A DNA stretch of 64,000 nt from Fibrobacter sp. UBA4223 (GCA_002382975.1 DFTB01000012.1:1-64000); one strand, 5' to 3'; shown: positions 35,297-45,100, numbered from the stretch's first letter. Numbers and translations are program-made. The notes: a model not told the origin generated them from the letters alone.

Positions 35297-36999
35297 TTCA
35301 AGTATGCGCTGTAGTCGCAGAGTTTGAGGCCAGCCGGGAGAACGGACTTGTCGAAACGCACCATACGGATTTCTTTAGGCGTCCCGACAAATCGAGCAAG
35401 AATTTCAAAGTTGTCCTGAGTTTCCCAGACCGCAGCATCAATCACCAGGTCTTCCCCGCAATCCGTCTCACCGGTACTGTTTCCGATGCCAGAAATCCTT
35501 GAATTCTGCTTGAGGAACCTGGTGAAAACCTCTGGCGCAAGCCCTAAATGATTAGACGTGTTGGAAGAATCGTAAACGACCACATGAACCTCACGGAAAC
35601 GATTCAAGGAATCGAACACCACCGTATAGGTGTGCTTGTAGGGTGCGTCGTAGAAGGATTCCTGCCAAACATTTTTCTTCACTGGCCTAAAATTCTTGAT
35701 GTCGTATTTTTTGAAGAACTCAGCCGGAGTCGCGCCATAACGCACAAGATAATGTCCGAGCATCGTAGAGAAATCGTGCGCAGAAGTCGGAGCCATAGAT
35801 TCACGAAGGCTGTCCACCGCACGATTCAAATCTTCGGCGAGGCCACTGGACTGAACCGGCAACGTCGGCCGAGTCACGTTGCATTCCTGAATGCGCTGTT
35901 GGATATCCGGATACTCCGGATCCCTGTTCTGTATCTCGCGGAACTGGATGCGGGCACGATCATAGTCGCGACCTTTCAAATAAGCAAGCCCAAGAGCCTC
36001 TCTCAACGGCATGTTTTCAGGATACTTTTCAACCAAGGGCTCAAGAATTTCCCATGCCAGCTGGGAGCGATCCATAGGAGAAATTTTACCACCACCTGCT
36101 CCAGGAGCCGTCTTTTCGCCAACTGTAGAAAGGGCAAGTGCAGCCCCTTCGAAATCAGGCCTAAAGGCCAGAATTCGCTGGTAAATCCTTTCTGCATCAT
36201 CGTAACGACCCTGGTACTCCCACAGGTACCCCCGCAAAAGCATAAGTTCTGCATCCAAGGGGTACTGAGTTAAACCATAGTCCAGCAGCGACGAACAACT
36301 GTCCAGATTTCCCTGATCGTGGAAAAGCCTAGCCAGAATTTCATAACCCCGAGGTTCGTTCCCTGCCGAAAGGCTTATAGACGTTCGAGCTTCTTCTATT
36401 GCCTGAGGCAAACGATTATTCTCCTTCAACAGGCGAGCAAACCACAAACGAGCCTCCACTAAAGCTGGAGCCTGATCCACGGCAATCTTTGCCATTTCAA
36501 GGGACACCGTCTTGTTGCCCGACTTGTAGGTCTTGCGGCTTTCCAGGTACTTGGAAAGCCCAGACTCCGGATATTTGCCCTGCAGCTTTCCTACCAATAA
36601 ATTCAACCGGTTGCTTTCCAAATCAGTCAACGAATCCATTTCAAATAAAGTATTCGTTTCGTTCCACAGGGAAACCACCGATTCAGGATACAACAGCGAC
36701 ACGGCATTGAAAATTTCGTTTGCCTGGGCATAAGCCCCACTACGAAACAGTTCGGTCGCCCGGCGGATTTCACCTTGAGTCTGGATAGGAAGCGAAGCCA
36801 GTTCCTCACGCATGTCGGGAGAATCACCCTTGAAAAATTCAGTACCGGACTTGATTCCAAAAGGAACTTCCGGCACCACCACCTTCGCAGGCGCCATATT
36901 CAAATAAAGATGGTAACCGCCCAAGCCTAAAGCGGCCAGACAGCAAAGTATCAGGAATAAGTATGCCGCTTTCCGCGATGTATCGGACGCTAAAGGCAT
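35287..36999 (-). CDS. Membrane-anchored TPR protein
   Basis: The 570-aa product has a single N-terminal membrane helix (AAYLFLILCCLAALGLGGYHLYL, about 11-33). Tetratricopeptide repeats fill the middle (RATELFRSGAYAQANEIFNAV, ALVEARLWFARLLKENNRLPQAIEEA, PLREALGLAYLKGRDYDRARIQF). A C-terminal beta-rich domain (KHTYTVVFDSLNRFREVHVVVYDSS) follows. It should be an extracytoplasmic scaffold. The ATG overlaps the sigma-factor stop (TAATG), so it is co-translated with a housekeeping regulator. Its stop lies in heptamer repeat. Confidence 0.75.
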   Translation of the reverse strand: MPLASDTSRKAAYLFLILCCLAALGLGGYHLYLNMAPAKVVVPEVPFGIKSGTEFFKGDSPDMREELASLPIQTQGEIRRATELFRSGAYAQANEIFNAVSLLYPESVVSLWNETNTLFEMDSLTDLESNRLNLLVGKLQGKYPESGLSKYLESRKTYKSGNKTVSLEMAKIAVDQAPALVEARLWFARLLKENNRLPQAIEEARTSISLSAGNEPRGYEILARLFHDQGNLDSCSSLLDYGLTQYPLDAELMLLRGYLWEYQGRYDDAERIYQRILAFRPDFEGAALALSTVGEKTAPGAGGGKISPMDRSQLAWEILEPLVEKYPENMPLREALGLAYLKGRDYDRARIQFREIQNRDPEYPDIQQRIQECNVTRPTLPVQSSGLAEDLNRAVDSLRESMAPTSAHDFSTMLGHYLVRYGATPAEFFKKYDIKNFRPVKKNVWQESFYDAPYKHTYTVVFDSLNRFREVHVVVYDSSNTSNHLGLAPEVFTRFLKQNSRISGIGNSTGETDCGEDLVIDAAVWETQDNFEILARFVGTPKEIRMVRFDKSVLPAGLKLCDYSAYLKEF

Positions 37000-37850
37000 T
37001 ACAACTCCAAGAAGTCGGAGAGTTTTTCTTTGTGTTCCTTGCTTTTTTGCAAACGCCTAAGGGTCTTGTTCTTAATCTGGCGCACCCTTTCGCGGCTCAA
37101 ACGTAAATCTTCACCGATATCCTTGAGAGTGGTGTCCTCCGTAGTATCCAGACCATAGAACATCTTCAGGATTTCTTCTTCTCTACGGGGGAGCGAGGCC
37201 AAGGTTTCGTCAATCATCTTGCGACGCTCTTCTCGCTCCATTTCCTCTTCTTGCTTACCGTCATTGCCAAGAACATCCATCAGGGTACTGACAGAATCCG
37301 CACCGGAACTACTGCCAGGATCATCACCGATAGGGGCATCCAGGGAGATGTCCACAATCTTTTCCATGACCTCGATGATGTCCTTCTCGAAAGGAGCAAA
37401 CTCTTCCATGGCCATGGTCTTGGCGTAATCGCCACCGTTCAGCATCAGGGCTCGCTTAAAGCGGTTCACCAGAGCTAGCTTGTTGGGCGGAATTCGCACG
37501 GACCCCACCTGTTCAAAAAGGGCTTTCTGGATAGACTGGCGTATCCACCAGACAGCATACGAGATGAACTTGACATCCTTGTTCATGTCAAAACGCTTGG
37601 CCGCCTTGTAAAGACCGATATTGCCTTCATTAATCAAATCCAGCAAAGCCAATCCTCGCCCTTGATACTTTCGAGCGACAGAGACCACAAATCGAAGGTT
37701 ACCCCGAATGAGCCGTTGGAGGGCCGATTTACGAATTTCCTCCGTTTCGCCGGTCCGGATAATCGTCAACAAAGCCTCTTCCTCCTGTTGAGAAAGAGTC
37801 GGGTAACGATTCAAATCGCGAAAATAAAGTGATTCGTTAAACTCGCTCAT
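36999..37850 (-). CDS. rpoD: RNA polymerase sigma-70 family factor (short RpoD-type)
   Basis: The 283-aa product carries regions 1.2 (YFRDLNRYPTLSQQEEE), 2 (NLRFVVSVARKYQGRGLALLDLINEGNIGLYKAAKRFD, then KFISYAVWWIRQSI), 3 and 4 (LPRREEEILKMFYGLD, LKDIGEDLRLSRERVRQIKNKTLRRL). It lacks region 1.1. This size and layout match the short primary sigma of Bacteroidetes, which reads TAnnTTTG -7 boxes, the same kind of element found before many genes here. An alternative sigma role is possible. No clear ribosome binding site precedes the ATG at 37850. Confidence 0.88.
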   Translation of the reverse strand: MSEFNESLYFRDLNRYPTLSQQEEEALLTIIRTGETEEIRKSALQRLIRGNLRFVVSVARKYQGRGLALLDLINEGNIGLYKAAKRFDMNKDVKFISYAVWWIRQSIQKALFEQVGSVRIPPNKLALVNRFKRALMLNGGDYAKTMAMEEFAPFEKDIIEVMEKIVDISLDAPIGDDPGSSSGADSVSTLMDVLGNDGKQEEEMEREERRKMIDETLASLPRREEEILKMFYGLDTTEDTTLKDIGEDLRLSRERVRQIKNKTLRRLQKSKEHKEKLSDFLEL

Positions 37851-37885
37851 GATTTTTCCAAAATATTCGGAGTAAATATTGTTTT

Positions 37886-38182
37886 TTACACGTTTTTCGT
37901 CAATTCCTTCAGTTTATCGTAGGGGTAAATTCCCGAACGGTGACCATCGCTAAAGGACAGGCCTGCGGCATAGCGTCCGATGGATTGAACCCTCTCCAGT
38001 TTAATATCGTCGGGAACAGTAGAATTGTCAAGCAATTTTTCACCGGTGTGTTCATCTACACACAGGGCGCAGGGGCAGGCCAGACGGAGTTCCCTGGCCG
38101 AACAAGCTCCACGAGTTCCGTCGTTCCACACAAAGCCTAGCTTACCATCTCTTGTCCTGAAGACTTTCTTGGGCTGGATCAT
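37886..38182 (-). CDS. DUF971 (GBBH-like N-terminal) protein
   Basis: The 98-aa product matches the small DUF971 family, the N-terminal fold of gamma-butyrobetaine hydroxylase: LGFVWNDGTRGACSARELRLACPCALCVDEHTGEKLL, then GRYAAGLSFSDGHRSGIYPYDKL. The Cys triplet (CPCALC) could bind metal. It overlaps the Mrp gene by 4 nt (ATGA). Fusion or pairing of DUF971 with Mrp is common, so a role in iron-sulfur cluster handling is a reasonable inference. Confidence 0.85.
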   Translation of the reverse strand: MIQPKKVFRTRDGKLGFVWNDGTRGACSARELRLACPCALCVDEHTGEKLLDNSTVPDDIKLERVQSIGRYAAGLSFSDGHRSGIYPYDKLKELTKNV

Positions 38183-39306
38183 ACATCCTCCTCCGGAAGT
38201 TCATCAAAGGCATAGTTGAAGTTCTTGAGTACGCCATCTCCGACCGACTTGAATACCGAAAGTGTTCTCACGACTGCATCTGCCGCCTGCAAAAAGGCCT
38301 TTGCCGATTCTGAATTCGGGTAACGGAGCACCGCAGGAACCCCCTCGTCTCCGCAATCGGCAACCGCAGGTTCAAGAGGAATCTTCGCAATTAACGGCAC
38401 TCCCCAATTTTTCGCAATCCGTTCGCCGCCGCCTTGACGGAAAATGCTATGATGCTTTCCGCACCCGTCGCAGATGAAATAGCTCATGTTCTCCACGACA
38501 CCCACTACAGGCACGCCGACGGAATCGAACATGGCAAGCCCCTTGCGGCAGTCGGCAAGTGCCACCTCTTGCGGGGTGGTCACCACCACGGCTCCTGCCA
38601 TAGGACAGTTCTGAGTCAGCGTCAGCTGGATATCCCCCGTTCCAGGAGGGAAATCCACCAGCAGGTAGTCCAGTTTGCCCCAGCGCACCCGGTTCAAGAA
38701 ATGCTGGATCATCTGGCTTGCCATAGGGCCTCGCCAGATAGTGGCCTTCTCGGAACCGGCAAACATGCACATGGACACGATGGAAATGCCGCCCTTGGCT
38801 TCTACCGGGGCGATGGTATTGTCTTCGAAAACCTGGGGGTCCTTGTCGATACCGAACATGAGGCCCATGCTGGGGCCGTAAATATCTGCGTCCAGAATCC
38901 CCACGCGGGCACCGGACAGGCTCAGCGCCATAGCGAGGTTCGCCGTCACCGTGGACTTGCCTACCCCGCCCTTGCCAGAGGCTACCCCTACGATGTGAGA
39001 AACTTCGCCAAGGAAAGAAACCTGGGGCTGTTCGGGAGCATCGCCTACGCGGCCGGCATTGGAGGTAAGGGTCACCTCCACCTCAGAAGCGCCCAGCCCC
39101 TTCACAATAGAAATACACTGGTCCTTGAAACGGTCGCGGATGGGGCATGCCGGAGTCGTGAGCACCAGGTCAAAGGCAACCTTGGTCCCTTCGATTTTCA
39201 GATTCTGTACAAAGTTCAGCTCCACGATGTTCTTGTGCAGATCGGGATCCAGGACGGCCTTGAGGGCGCTTAGAATATTTTGTTCATTCAACTGCATATC
39301 TTTCAT
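38179..39306 (-). CDS. mrp: Mrp/NBP35-family iron-sulfur carrier ATPase
   Basis: The 375-aa product has an N-terminal MIP18-like domain (about 1-90) and the ParA-type ATPase core. The core shows GVASGKGGVGKSTVTANLA with the deviant Walker A, DADIYGPSMG, LLVDFPPGTGDIQLTL and the CxxC pair (FICDGCGK) that bridges a cluster between monomers. It scaffolds or transfers [4Fe-4S] clusters. The coupled DUF971 gene follows. The start may instead be the internal ATG at 39297 (MQLNEQN). Confidence 0.93.
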   Translation of the reverse strand: MKDMQLNEQNILSALKAVLDPDLHKNIVELNFVQNLKIEGTKVAFDLVLTTPACPIRDRFKDQCISIVKGLGASEVEVTLTSNAGRVGDAPEQPQVSFLGEVSHIVGVASGKGGVGKSTVTANLAMALSLSGARVGILDADIYGPSMGLMFGIDKDPQVFEDNTIAPVEAKGGISIVSMCMFAGSEKATIWRGPMASQMIQHFLNRVRWGKLDYLLVDFPPGTGDIQLTLTQNCPMAGAVVVTTPQEVALADCRKGLAMFDSVGVPVVGVVENMSYFICDGCGKHHSIFRQGGGERIAKNWGVPLIAKIPLEPAVADCGDEGVPAVLRYPNSESAKAFLQAADAVVRTLSVFKSVGDGVLKNFNYAFDELPEEDV

Positions 39307-39314
39307 TTTTAAAC

Positions 39315-39399
39315 GTCATTCAGAGCCCAGCAGGGGCGAAGAATCCAGTTCCGAATTAATCAAGCCTGGATGCTTCGTCGCTACACTCCTCAGCATGAC
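39315..39399. repeat. REP-like elements
   Basis: GTCATTCAGAGC ... GAAGAATCCAG (39315-39348) followed by CCTGGATGCTTCGTCGCTAC ... CAGCATGAC (39365-39399), between the ABC and mrp genes. Confidence 0.65.
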
Positions 39400-39416
39400 T
39401 TGTATCATTTACACAT

Positions 39417-40844
39417 CTAAGAAAATCTCGGCATGCGAAGAAGGTGGGTCATACAAGGCGGCCATTCCTCTTCGTAGTGGCTCACCAGAATAATAGTCGT
39501 TTCTTTAGAGAGCAAGTCCAGCAGGTGGAAGAACTTGTCCCGATAGCCCTTCTCCAGCCCCTGGGAGGGTTCATCCAGCAAAAGCACCTGGGGCGGGCGG
39601 ATAGCGGCTCGGGCCATAAGAATCACCCGCTTGTCTATGGGCGAAAGCTTGCGGACATTTTCTTCGGGGTCTTCAAAGCCCAGGTAGGCAAGCCATTCCT
39701 TCGCCTTGGCCCGTTCTTCCCAGGTGGTGTTGTCCGCCTTGCAGAGGTTCGGCGTAAAGCCTGTGCAGAGCACCTCCAAGAGGCTCAGGTCTTCGCGGTA
39801 CTGGAGCGCCAGTTCTGGAGAGAAGAACCCCAGTTTCGCCTTGTGGTCCCAGATGTTCAGGCCATGCCCCGGACGCTCGCCCAGGAGTGTAATGTCGTTT
39901 CCGTAAATCTGGGGGTGGTCCGCCGTCAAGAGCCCGAGCAACGTACTCTTGCCTGCGCCGTTCTCCCCCATGACCACCCAGTGTTCGCCCTTGCGGACCT
40001 GCCAGTTCAAATTCCTGATAACCGTCGTTTCACCGAAGCGGACGTTGACATTTCTTAGATCGAAAAGGACTTCCCCTTTATTGTCATCCCCGCTGTCATT
40101 CTGGAGCCACGTAGTGGCGATAGAATCACGGGGATCTCCAAGCCTACACTTCAGGTCCACAACCTCGTAGTCCGTCAGTTCCGCCTTGCGGAATTTCGGC
40201 TGGACCGCCACATCGGGCAACGAACCGGCGTATTCCTTGAACACCTTGTTCTCGAATACAAAGGCGGGAATCTCCGGAATCAGTTCGTCTTCACGGGCAA
40301 GACGTACCACCACATTCAAGTTTTGCCGCTTGGCAAGACCGGCCACACAGCCAGCCAGGTGCACACGGTACTCCGGGTCCAGACCGCCGAACAGGTCGTT
40401 GAAATAAACCCACTCCGGCTTTTCCATCCACATACGGGCCAGCAGCACCCGGCGGAGTTCCCCGTTAGACAAGCTCAGAAGCTTTCTCTCCAGAATGTCC
40501 ATCGGCAAGTCCGCGATGACCATGGCCTCGTCAAGCTTCGCAGGATCCGTTTCCGGAAACGGCACGTCGTCGATATAGCGGTCCGTCTGCAAAAAGAACT
40601 TCTTGTTCAAGAGCAGGTTCTTGACCAGCGGAGCCTCCGAATCGTGCAAGCTGATAAAACGTTGCTGCCAAAATGGCGCCAAGGCCTGCTGGATTTTCCG
40701 CTGCATGAATTCGGACATAGTAGAGACATTCTTGCGCTGGTTCAAGAAATGGGTAATGACCCGGTCCAGATCCGCACCGTCGGTGCTAAAGATCTGCACC
40801 TGAGGGAACTTTTCAATCAACGCTTCAAAACGCCCGAATTCCAT
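39417..40844 (-). CDS. Double ABC ATPase, ModF-like, with degenerate first half
   Basis: The 475-aa product (ATG 40844) has two nucleotide-binding halves. The C-terminal half is intact: Walker A GENGAGKSTLLGLL, Walker B VLLLDEPSQGLE and LVSHYEEE. The N-terminal half keeps a signature (LSNGELRRVLLARMW) but has no Walker A, and its Walker B reads VYFNDLFGGLD, so it cannot hydrolyse ATP normally. The pattern resembles ModF (PhrA). Residues RLGDPRDSIATTWLQNDSGDD between the halves are encoded by a REP-like element at 40082-40139. It follows azlC-azlD after 21 bp, probably in one operon, though no permease link is known. Confidence 0.8.
   Translation of the reverse strand: MEFGRFEALIEKFPQVQIFSTDGADLDRVITHFLNQRKNVSTMSEFMQRKIQQALAPFWQQRFISLHDSEAPLVKNLLLNKKFFLQTDRYIDDVPFPETDPAKLDEAMVIADLPMDILERKLLSLSNGELRRVLLARMWMEKPEWVYFNDLFGGLDPEYRVHLAGCVAGLAKRQNLNVVVRLAREDELIPEIPAFVFENKVFKEYAGSLPDVAVQPKFRKAELTDYEVVDLKCRLGDPRDSIATTWLQNDSGDDNKGEVLFDLRNVNVRFGETTVIRNLNWQVRKGEHWVVMGENGAGKSTLLGLLTADHPQIYGNDITLLGERPGHGLNIWDHKAKLGFFSPELALQYREDLSLLEVLCTGFTPNLCKADNTTWEERAKAKEWLAYLGFEDPEENVRKLSPIDKRVILMARAAIRPPQVLLLDEPSQGLEKGYRDKFFHLLDLLSKETTIILVSHYEEEWPPCMTHLLRMPRFS
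40082..40139. repeat. Nested REP-like element inside the ABC gene
   Basis: Outer arms TGTCATCCCCG and CGGGGATCTCC enclose a second element (TGTCATTCTGGAGCC ... GGCGATAGAATC). It is in frame with no stop in the coding direction. Confidence 0.8.
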
Positions 40845-40865
40845 AAGCCACACCAATCTAGATTA

Positions 40866-41186
40866 TTAAAAGAACATGGGCCAGAGGCCGTCTATAAAAA
40901 GCACCGTGCAGCAGGCCACCAGGGCAACGCCCACCAGCCCAAACCGGAACAAGGACGCCACCACGGCCGTTACAAGGGCAAGCACTCCCGACAGCATGGA
41001 ATCCGTAGAATAGAAGATGGCAGGCACCGTCATGGCGGCAAGTACCGTGCAGGGGATGTAGGCCAAGAAAGACTTGACAAAGGGATTGCTCAGCTTCCCT
41101 TTCAAAAGCACAAAGGGGACTGCCCGCAAAAGGAAGGTCACCCCCGCCATAACCATCAAGAAGGCAAAGTATTCCCTAAGGTTCAT
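40866..41186 (-). CDS. azlD: AzlD-family branched-chain amino acid exporter subunit
   Basis: The 106-aa membrane protein has four hydrophobic helices (YFAFLMVMAGVTFLLRAVPFVLL, LAYIPCTVLAAMTVPAIFY, LALVTAVVASLFRFGLVGVALVACCTVLFI) and the RAVPF motif of AzlD. With AzlC it should export branched-chain amino acids. ATG 41186 lies inside azlC (11-nt overlap), so translation is coupled. An earlier in-frame start (41222) would add 12 polar residues with no merit. Confidence 0.88.
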   Translation of the reverse strand: MNLREYFAFLMVMAGVTFLLRAVPFVLLKGKLSNPFVKSFLAYIPCTVLAAMTVPAIFYSTDSMLSGVLALVTAVVASLFRFGLVGVALVACCTVLFIDGLWPMFF

Positions 41187-41874
41187 CGTCTGACTCCTTG
41201 ACCGGGAAGAACATGGCCCCAAAGAGAGAAGCTACTACCGCACAGATGATGATGGAAAAACCATAAGAGACGCCCTGCAGCACAGGGACATACTTGAACG
41301 CAAGACTCAAGGCGATGGCCACCAGCACCACAATCAATGTGGACAGATGTTTTTTGCAGGGGGGCACCACAATGGCCACAAACATGCCATACAAGGCGAC
41401 TCCCAAGGCGTTGGTAATCCAGGAAGGTAGAATCTCTCCAGACACGGCCCCTGTAAGCGTCCCCAGGGACCAGCCGATATAGGGCAGCACCATCAGGCCA
41501 AAGAAATAGCGGGGGGTCACGCGGTTTTGCTGGGCCATGGACACGGCGAAAATTTCGTCGGTGATTCCCGTGGCCAAAAGCAGGCGGTAAGGCGTCGTAA
41601 AATCAGACGAGACCTTCTGGGAAAGGGTGATGGCCATCAGGGAATAGCGCAGGTTGATAAAGAAGGTGGCGATAGCCATCTCCAAAAAAGTGCCGGCGGC
41701 ATCCACCATGATGTTAAGACCCGCAAACTGCCCCGCCGAAGTCAAGTTGGTCATGGAGATGAAGGTCACCAAGAACCAAGACATGAACTTGGATCCGGCT
41801 ATGCCGAAAGAGAAGGACACCGCAAAATAGCCGATGCCTATGGGTAACCCGTCTTTCACGCCCTTCAGAAACAT
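41176..41874 (-). CDS. azlC: AzlC-family branched-chain amino acid exporter
   Basis: The 232-aa product has the AzlC pattern: GLPIGIGYFAVSFSFGIAGS, SMTNLTSAGQFAGLNIM (about 43-59), FFINLRYSLMAITLSQ (about 70-85), ATGITDEIFAVS, and three more helices. It is the main transport subunit partnered by AzlD. The ATG at 41874 is preferred to the TTG at 41883: the TATCTTTG element (41881-41888) ends 6 nt before it and would overlap the TTG start. The message is therefore likely leaderless. Confidence 0.9.
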   Translation of the reverse strand: MFLKGVKDGLPIGIGYFAVSFSFGIAGSKFMSWFLVTFISMTNLTSAGQFAGLNIMVDAAGTFLEMAIATFFINLRYSLMAITLSQKVSSDFTTPYRLLLATGITDEIFAVSMAQQNRVTPRYFFGLMVLPYIGWSLGTLTGAVSGEILPSWITNALGVALYGMFVAIVVPPCKKHLSTLIVVLVAIALSLAFKYVPVLQGVSYGFSIIICAVVASLFGAMFFPVKESDDEP

Positions 41875-41880
41875 ACGGGC

Positions 41881-41888
41881 CAAAGATA
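41881..41888 (-). promoter_or_regulatory. Promoter element of a leaderless gene
   Basis: TATCTTTG, an exact TAnnTTTG match, then GCCCGT and the ATG at 41874. Confidence 0.55.
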
Positions 41889-41898
41889 GTAAATAGTG

Positions 41899-42170
41899 AT
41901 TAGGGGTTAGGGGTTAGGGGCTAGGATCTAGGGGTTAGGGGAATGTGGAATGTGAGATTAGTAATGAGTAGTCAGTTATGAGTTGTGGGGTTCGGGGCAC
42001 GAGGAATGTCATCCTCACGAAAGTGAGGATCCGTTTGAGATTTTAGTGATTAGGTGTTAGGGCCGATAGAAACAAGAAGATTTAACGTGGGAAATGGAAT
42101 GTGAGATGACAAATTGGGAATTATTCATTTCTCACTACACACTCCACATTACACACTTGAAAGCTCCAGT
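41899..42170. repeat. Long heptamer tract with embedded REP
   Basis: ATTAGGG, GTTAGGG, GTTAGGG, GCTAGGA, TCTAGGG and so on run in phase to about 42003. A REP (TGTCATCCTCAC-GAAA-GTGAGGATCC, 42007-42033) follows directly, then a second 7-nt tract runs from about 42048. There is no gene in 41889-42187. Confidence 0.8.
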
Positions 42171-42187
42171 CACCGTCGGCAAAAGGC

Positions 42188-45100
42188 TTACCGTATATTG
42201 ATACGGCTGGTCTTTGCAGAACTTCCGGTCACAACGCGGACCATGTAACTGCCCTGCGGGAGTCCCTGGAGCGACACTTCCCTGGTCCCTGCGAAGCTAT
42301 CCTGGAATGACTTCACCCGGTTGCCCAGCATATCGAACACCTGTACGCGAACTAAAGATTCTCTAGGCGCATAAATCGCAAGGCTGCTGTGAGCGAAGGA
42401 AACCTTTAATTGCGACTGCAGTTCCGCTACGAACGCTTCTGGGCTACTTGCACTAGAACTGCTAGACACAATGGTTGTTGCAGAACTGGAGCCGGGAGGA
42501 ACAAAGTCAAGGCAAGAGGTTTCCACCCACCATTCCCTATTTGCAGCATCCGTATTCATCCACTGAAAACTTCCTGGACGTGTGGGGGAAATAGTGTAGC
42601 ATGTTTCCGCAGTCATATTGTTCAAACCAGAATTATAGCAGTGTTCCGCATAGCCCCCGACACCGTTCACAAAGGCAATGCAGGGGCTTTCTTCGACAGA
42701 ACTACTAGATTCTGCCCCGCTGCTTGAACTTTCCTCGGAACTGCTGGATTCTTCAACCACTTCGCTGGAGGAGGACTCTGCTTCAGAGCTGCTGGACTCC
42801 ACAACTTCGCTGGAGGAAGACTGTTCTTCGGAGCTGCTAGACTCCTCAACCGTTTCGCTGGAGGAAGACTGTTCTTCGGAGCTGCTGGACTCCTCAACCG
42901 TTTCGCTGGAGGAGGACTCTTCTTCAGAGCTGCTAGACTCCTCAACCGTTTCGCTGGAGGAGGACTCTTCTTCAGAGCTGCTAGACTCCTCAACAGAACT
43001 GCTAGAAGGAATTACAACGGCTTCCTCGCGGAACACCGCCATATAAGAAACATCTTCCGTCACAGACTCTATGCCCGGAGTCCAGTAGTCAAAGAAATAG
43101 TTGTAGGTAGCAGTGGAGGGTTTGACCGGAGTCTCACCCATGTACTCAGGCATTTCGCCGTAAGCCACCTTGGAACTTTGCAGTTTAGAATTATCGTAGT
43201 TCAAGAAGGTCACTGTGTACTGATTCACAGTTGCCTTGAAGGTCGCCGTGTAGGTGGCCTCTCCCGTAACTTTAGCCAAGGTCGGGTTCCAGCCTGCGAA
43301 GGCATAGGTGTACTGGGCCGAGGCCTTCTTGGTGGGATTTTCAGCAAGCTGAAGGCTCTTGGCCGGAGTGCCATATTCGTATTCCGCCTTCGTGAAGACT
43401 GATCCGTCTTCGTTCAGGTAGGTAATGGTGTATTTGCGCTTGAATTCCTTGTAGGTGGCGGTATATGTGGCGTTGCCCGTAACATTTTCAATCTTCGGAC
43501 TCCAGCCGCTAAATTCGTAAGTGTATTCTTCGGTAGCGGGCTTTTCGGGTGTCCGAGGCTTTACAATGTCGGCCGCGATGGTACCGTAGGGATACGCGAC
43601 AGCGGAAAGAGGCGTGCCATCGTCATTCACAAATGTTACGGTGTAACTATTAGTAGAAGAGGTATAGGTGGCGGTATAAACGACGTCTTCCGTTACCGCA
43701 GTCAGGGCCGGAGTCCAGCCCGCAAAGGCGAAGGTCTCACCCGCAGTCCCCTGTTTGACAGGGTCAGCGGGCTTTGCGATGTCCGCAGGAGCCGTGCCGT
43801 AATCGTACTCTGTCGCAGCCAGCAGCACCGTGCCGTCTTCGTCCTCGAAAGTTACAGTGTACTTGTTCAGCGAACTGTCCACCACGGCGGTATAGGTTGC
43901 CACACCTGTCACAGCCGCAATTTCAGAATCCCAACCTACAAACGTATAAGTGTACTGGGCCGTGTTGGCCGGGGTCTTGCCTTCGGGGGCCACAGGCACC
44001 GTACCATACTCCACTTCTGCCAAGGTCTCTGTACCATCACCGTTCACAAAGGTGATAGTGTACTTGTTCTTGGTAGACGTGTAGGTGGCCGTGTAGGTTG
44101 CCTCCCCCGTCACCATAGCAATCTCAGGATTCCAACCCGCAAAGGTATAAGTGTATTCTGCCGTGGCCTGCTTTGTAGGATCGGAAGGCTTTTCGATGTC
44201 AGCGGGTCTCGTACCGTAATCATACTCTGCCGCAGCCAGCAGCACCGTGCCGTCTTCGTCCTTGAAGGTTACGCTATACTTGTTCACCATATGGTTCACT
44301 ACAGCAGTATAGGTGGCGTTGCCAGCGACCGGAACAATTTCCGGAGTCCAGCCCGCGAATCTATAGGTGTACTGGGCATCGTTGGCGGGTGTCTTGCCCG
44401 CAGGTGCGACAGGCGTTTCGCCGTATTCCACCTGGCTACTGCTGGATGTACCATCACCATTCACGAAGGTCACAGTATATTTTTTCTTAGTTCCCTTGAA
44501 CTTGGCCGTGTAATCCACATCTCCCGTAACGGCGACAATCTCCGGATTCCAACCGTCGAATGCGTAAGTGTAAGCGACATCCGCATCCTTGGTGGGCGTC
44601 GCACCGGAATATACAGGTATTGTTCCGTAGGCCACAGATTGCGTGGCCAACACGGTTCCGTCATTCAGGAACCTGATGGAGTAGTAATTTGTCACCTCGC
44701 TAAAGACAGCCTGATATGTCGCATTTCCTGTCGCTGCAGCCAATGTCGGATTCCAGCCCTGGAATGTATAGGTGTACTGGTCCGTTGCCGCCTTTGTCGG
44801 TTCAGCTCCGGTATACACAGGGATAGTACCCTTTTCCGCTTCTACCGTCTGCAAAGTGACATTGCCGTTCTTGAAGGTAATGGTAAATGTGACAGGCACG
44901 ACGTTGGCCGCAAAGGAGAAATTGGAAATAGTTATCGATTCCCAACGGCTACCGGGCATACCAAGAGTAAGCGCCAAGTACTCCGAAGCATTGGCGGTAA
45001 AGGAACAGGTAACATGAGTCGTATTGCCACCTGTCATCGTCGCAATATCGTTGCAATAGCTCCCGACAACCACCGTCATATTCATTTCCTGGCCACCTGA

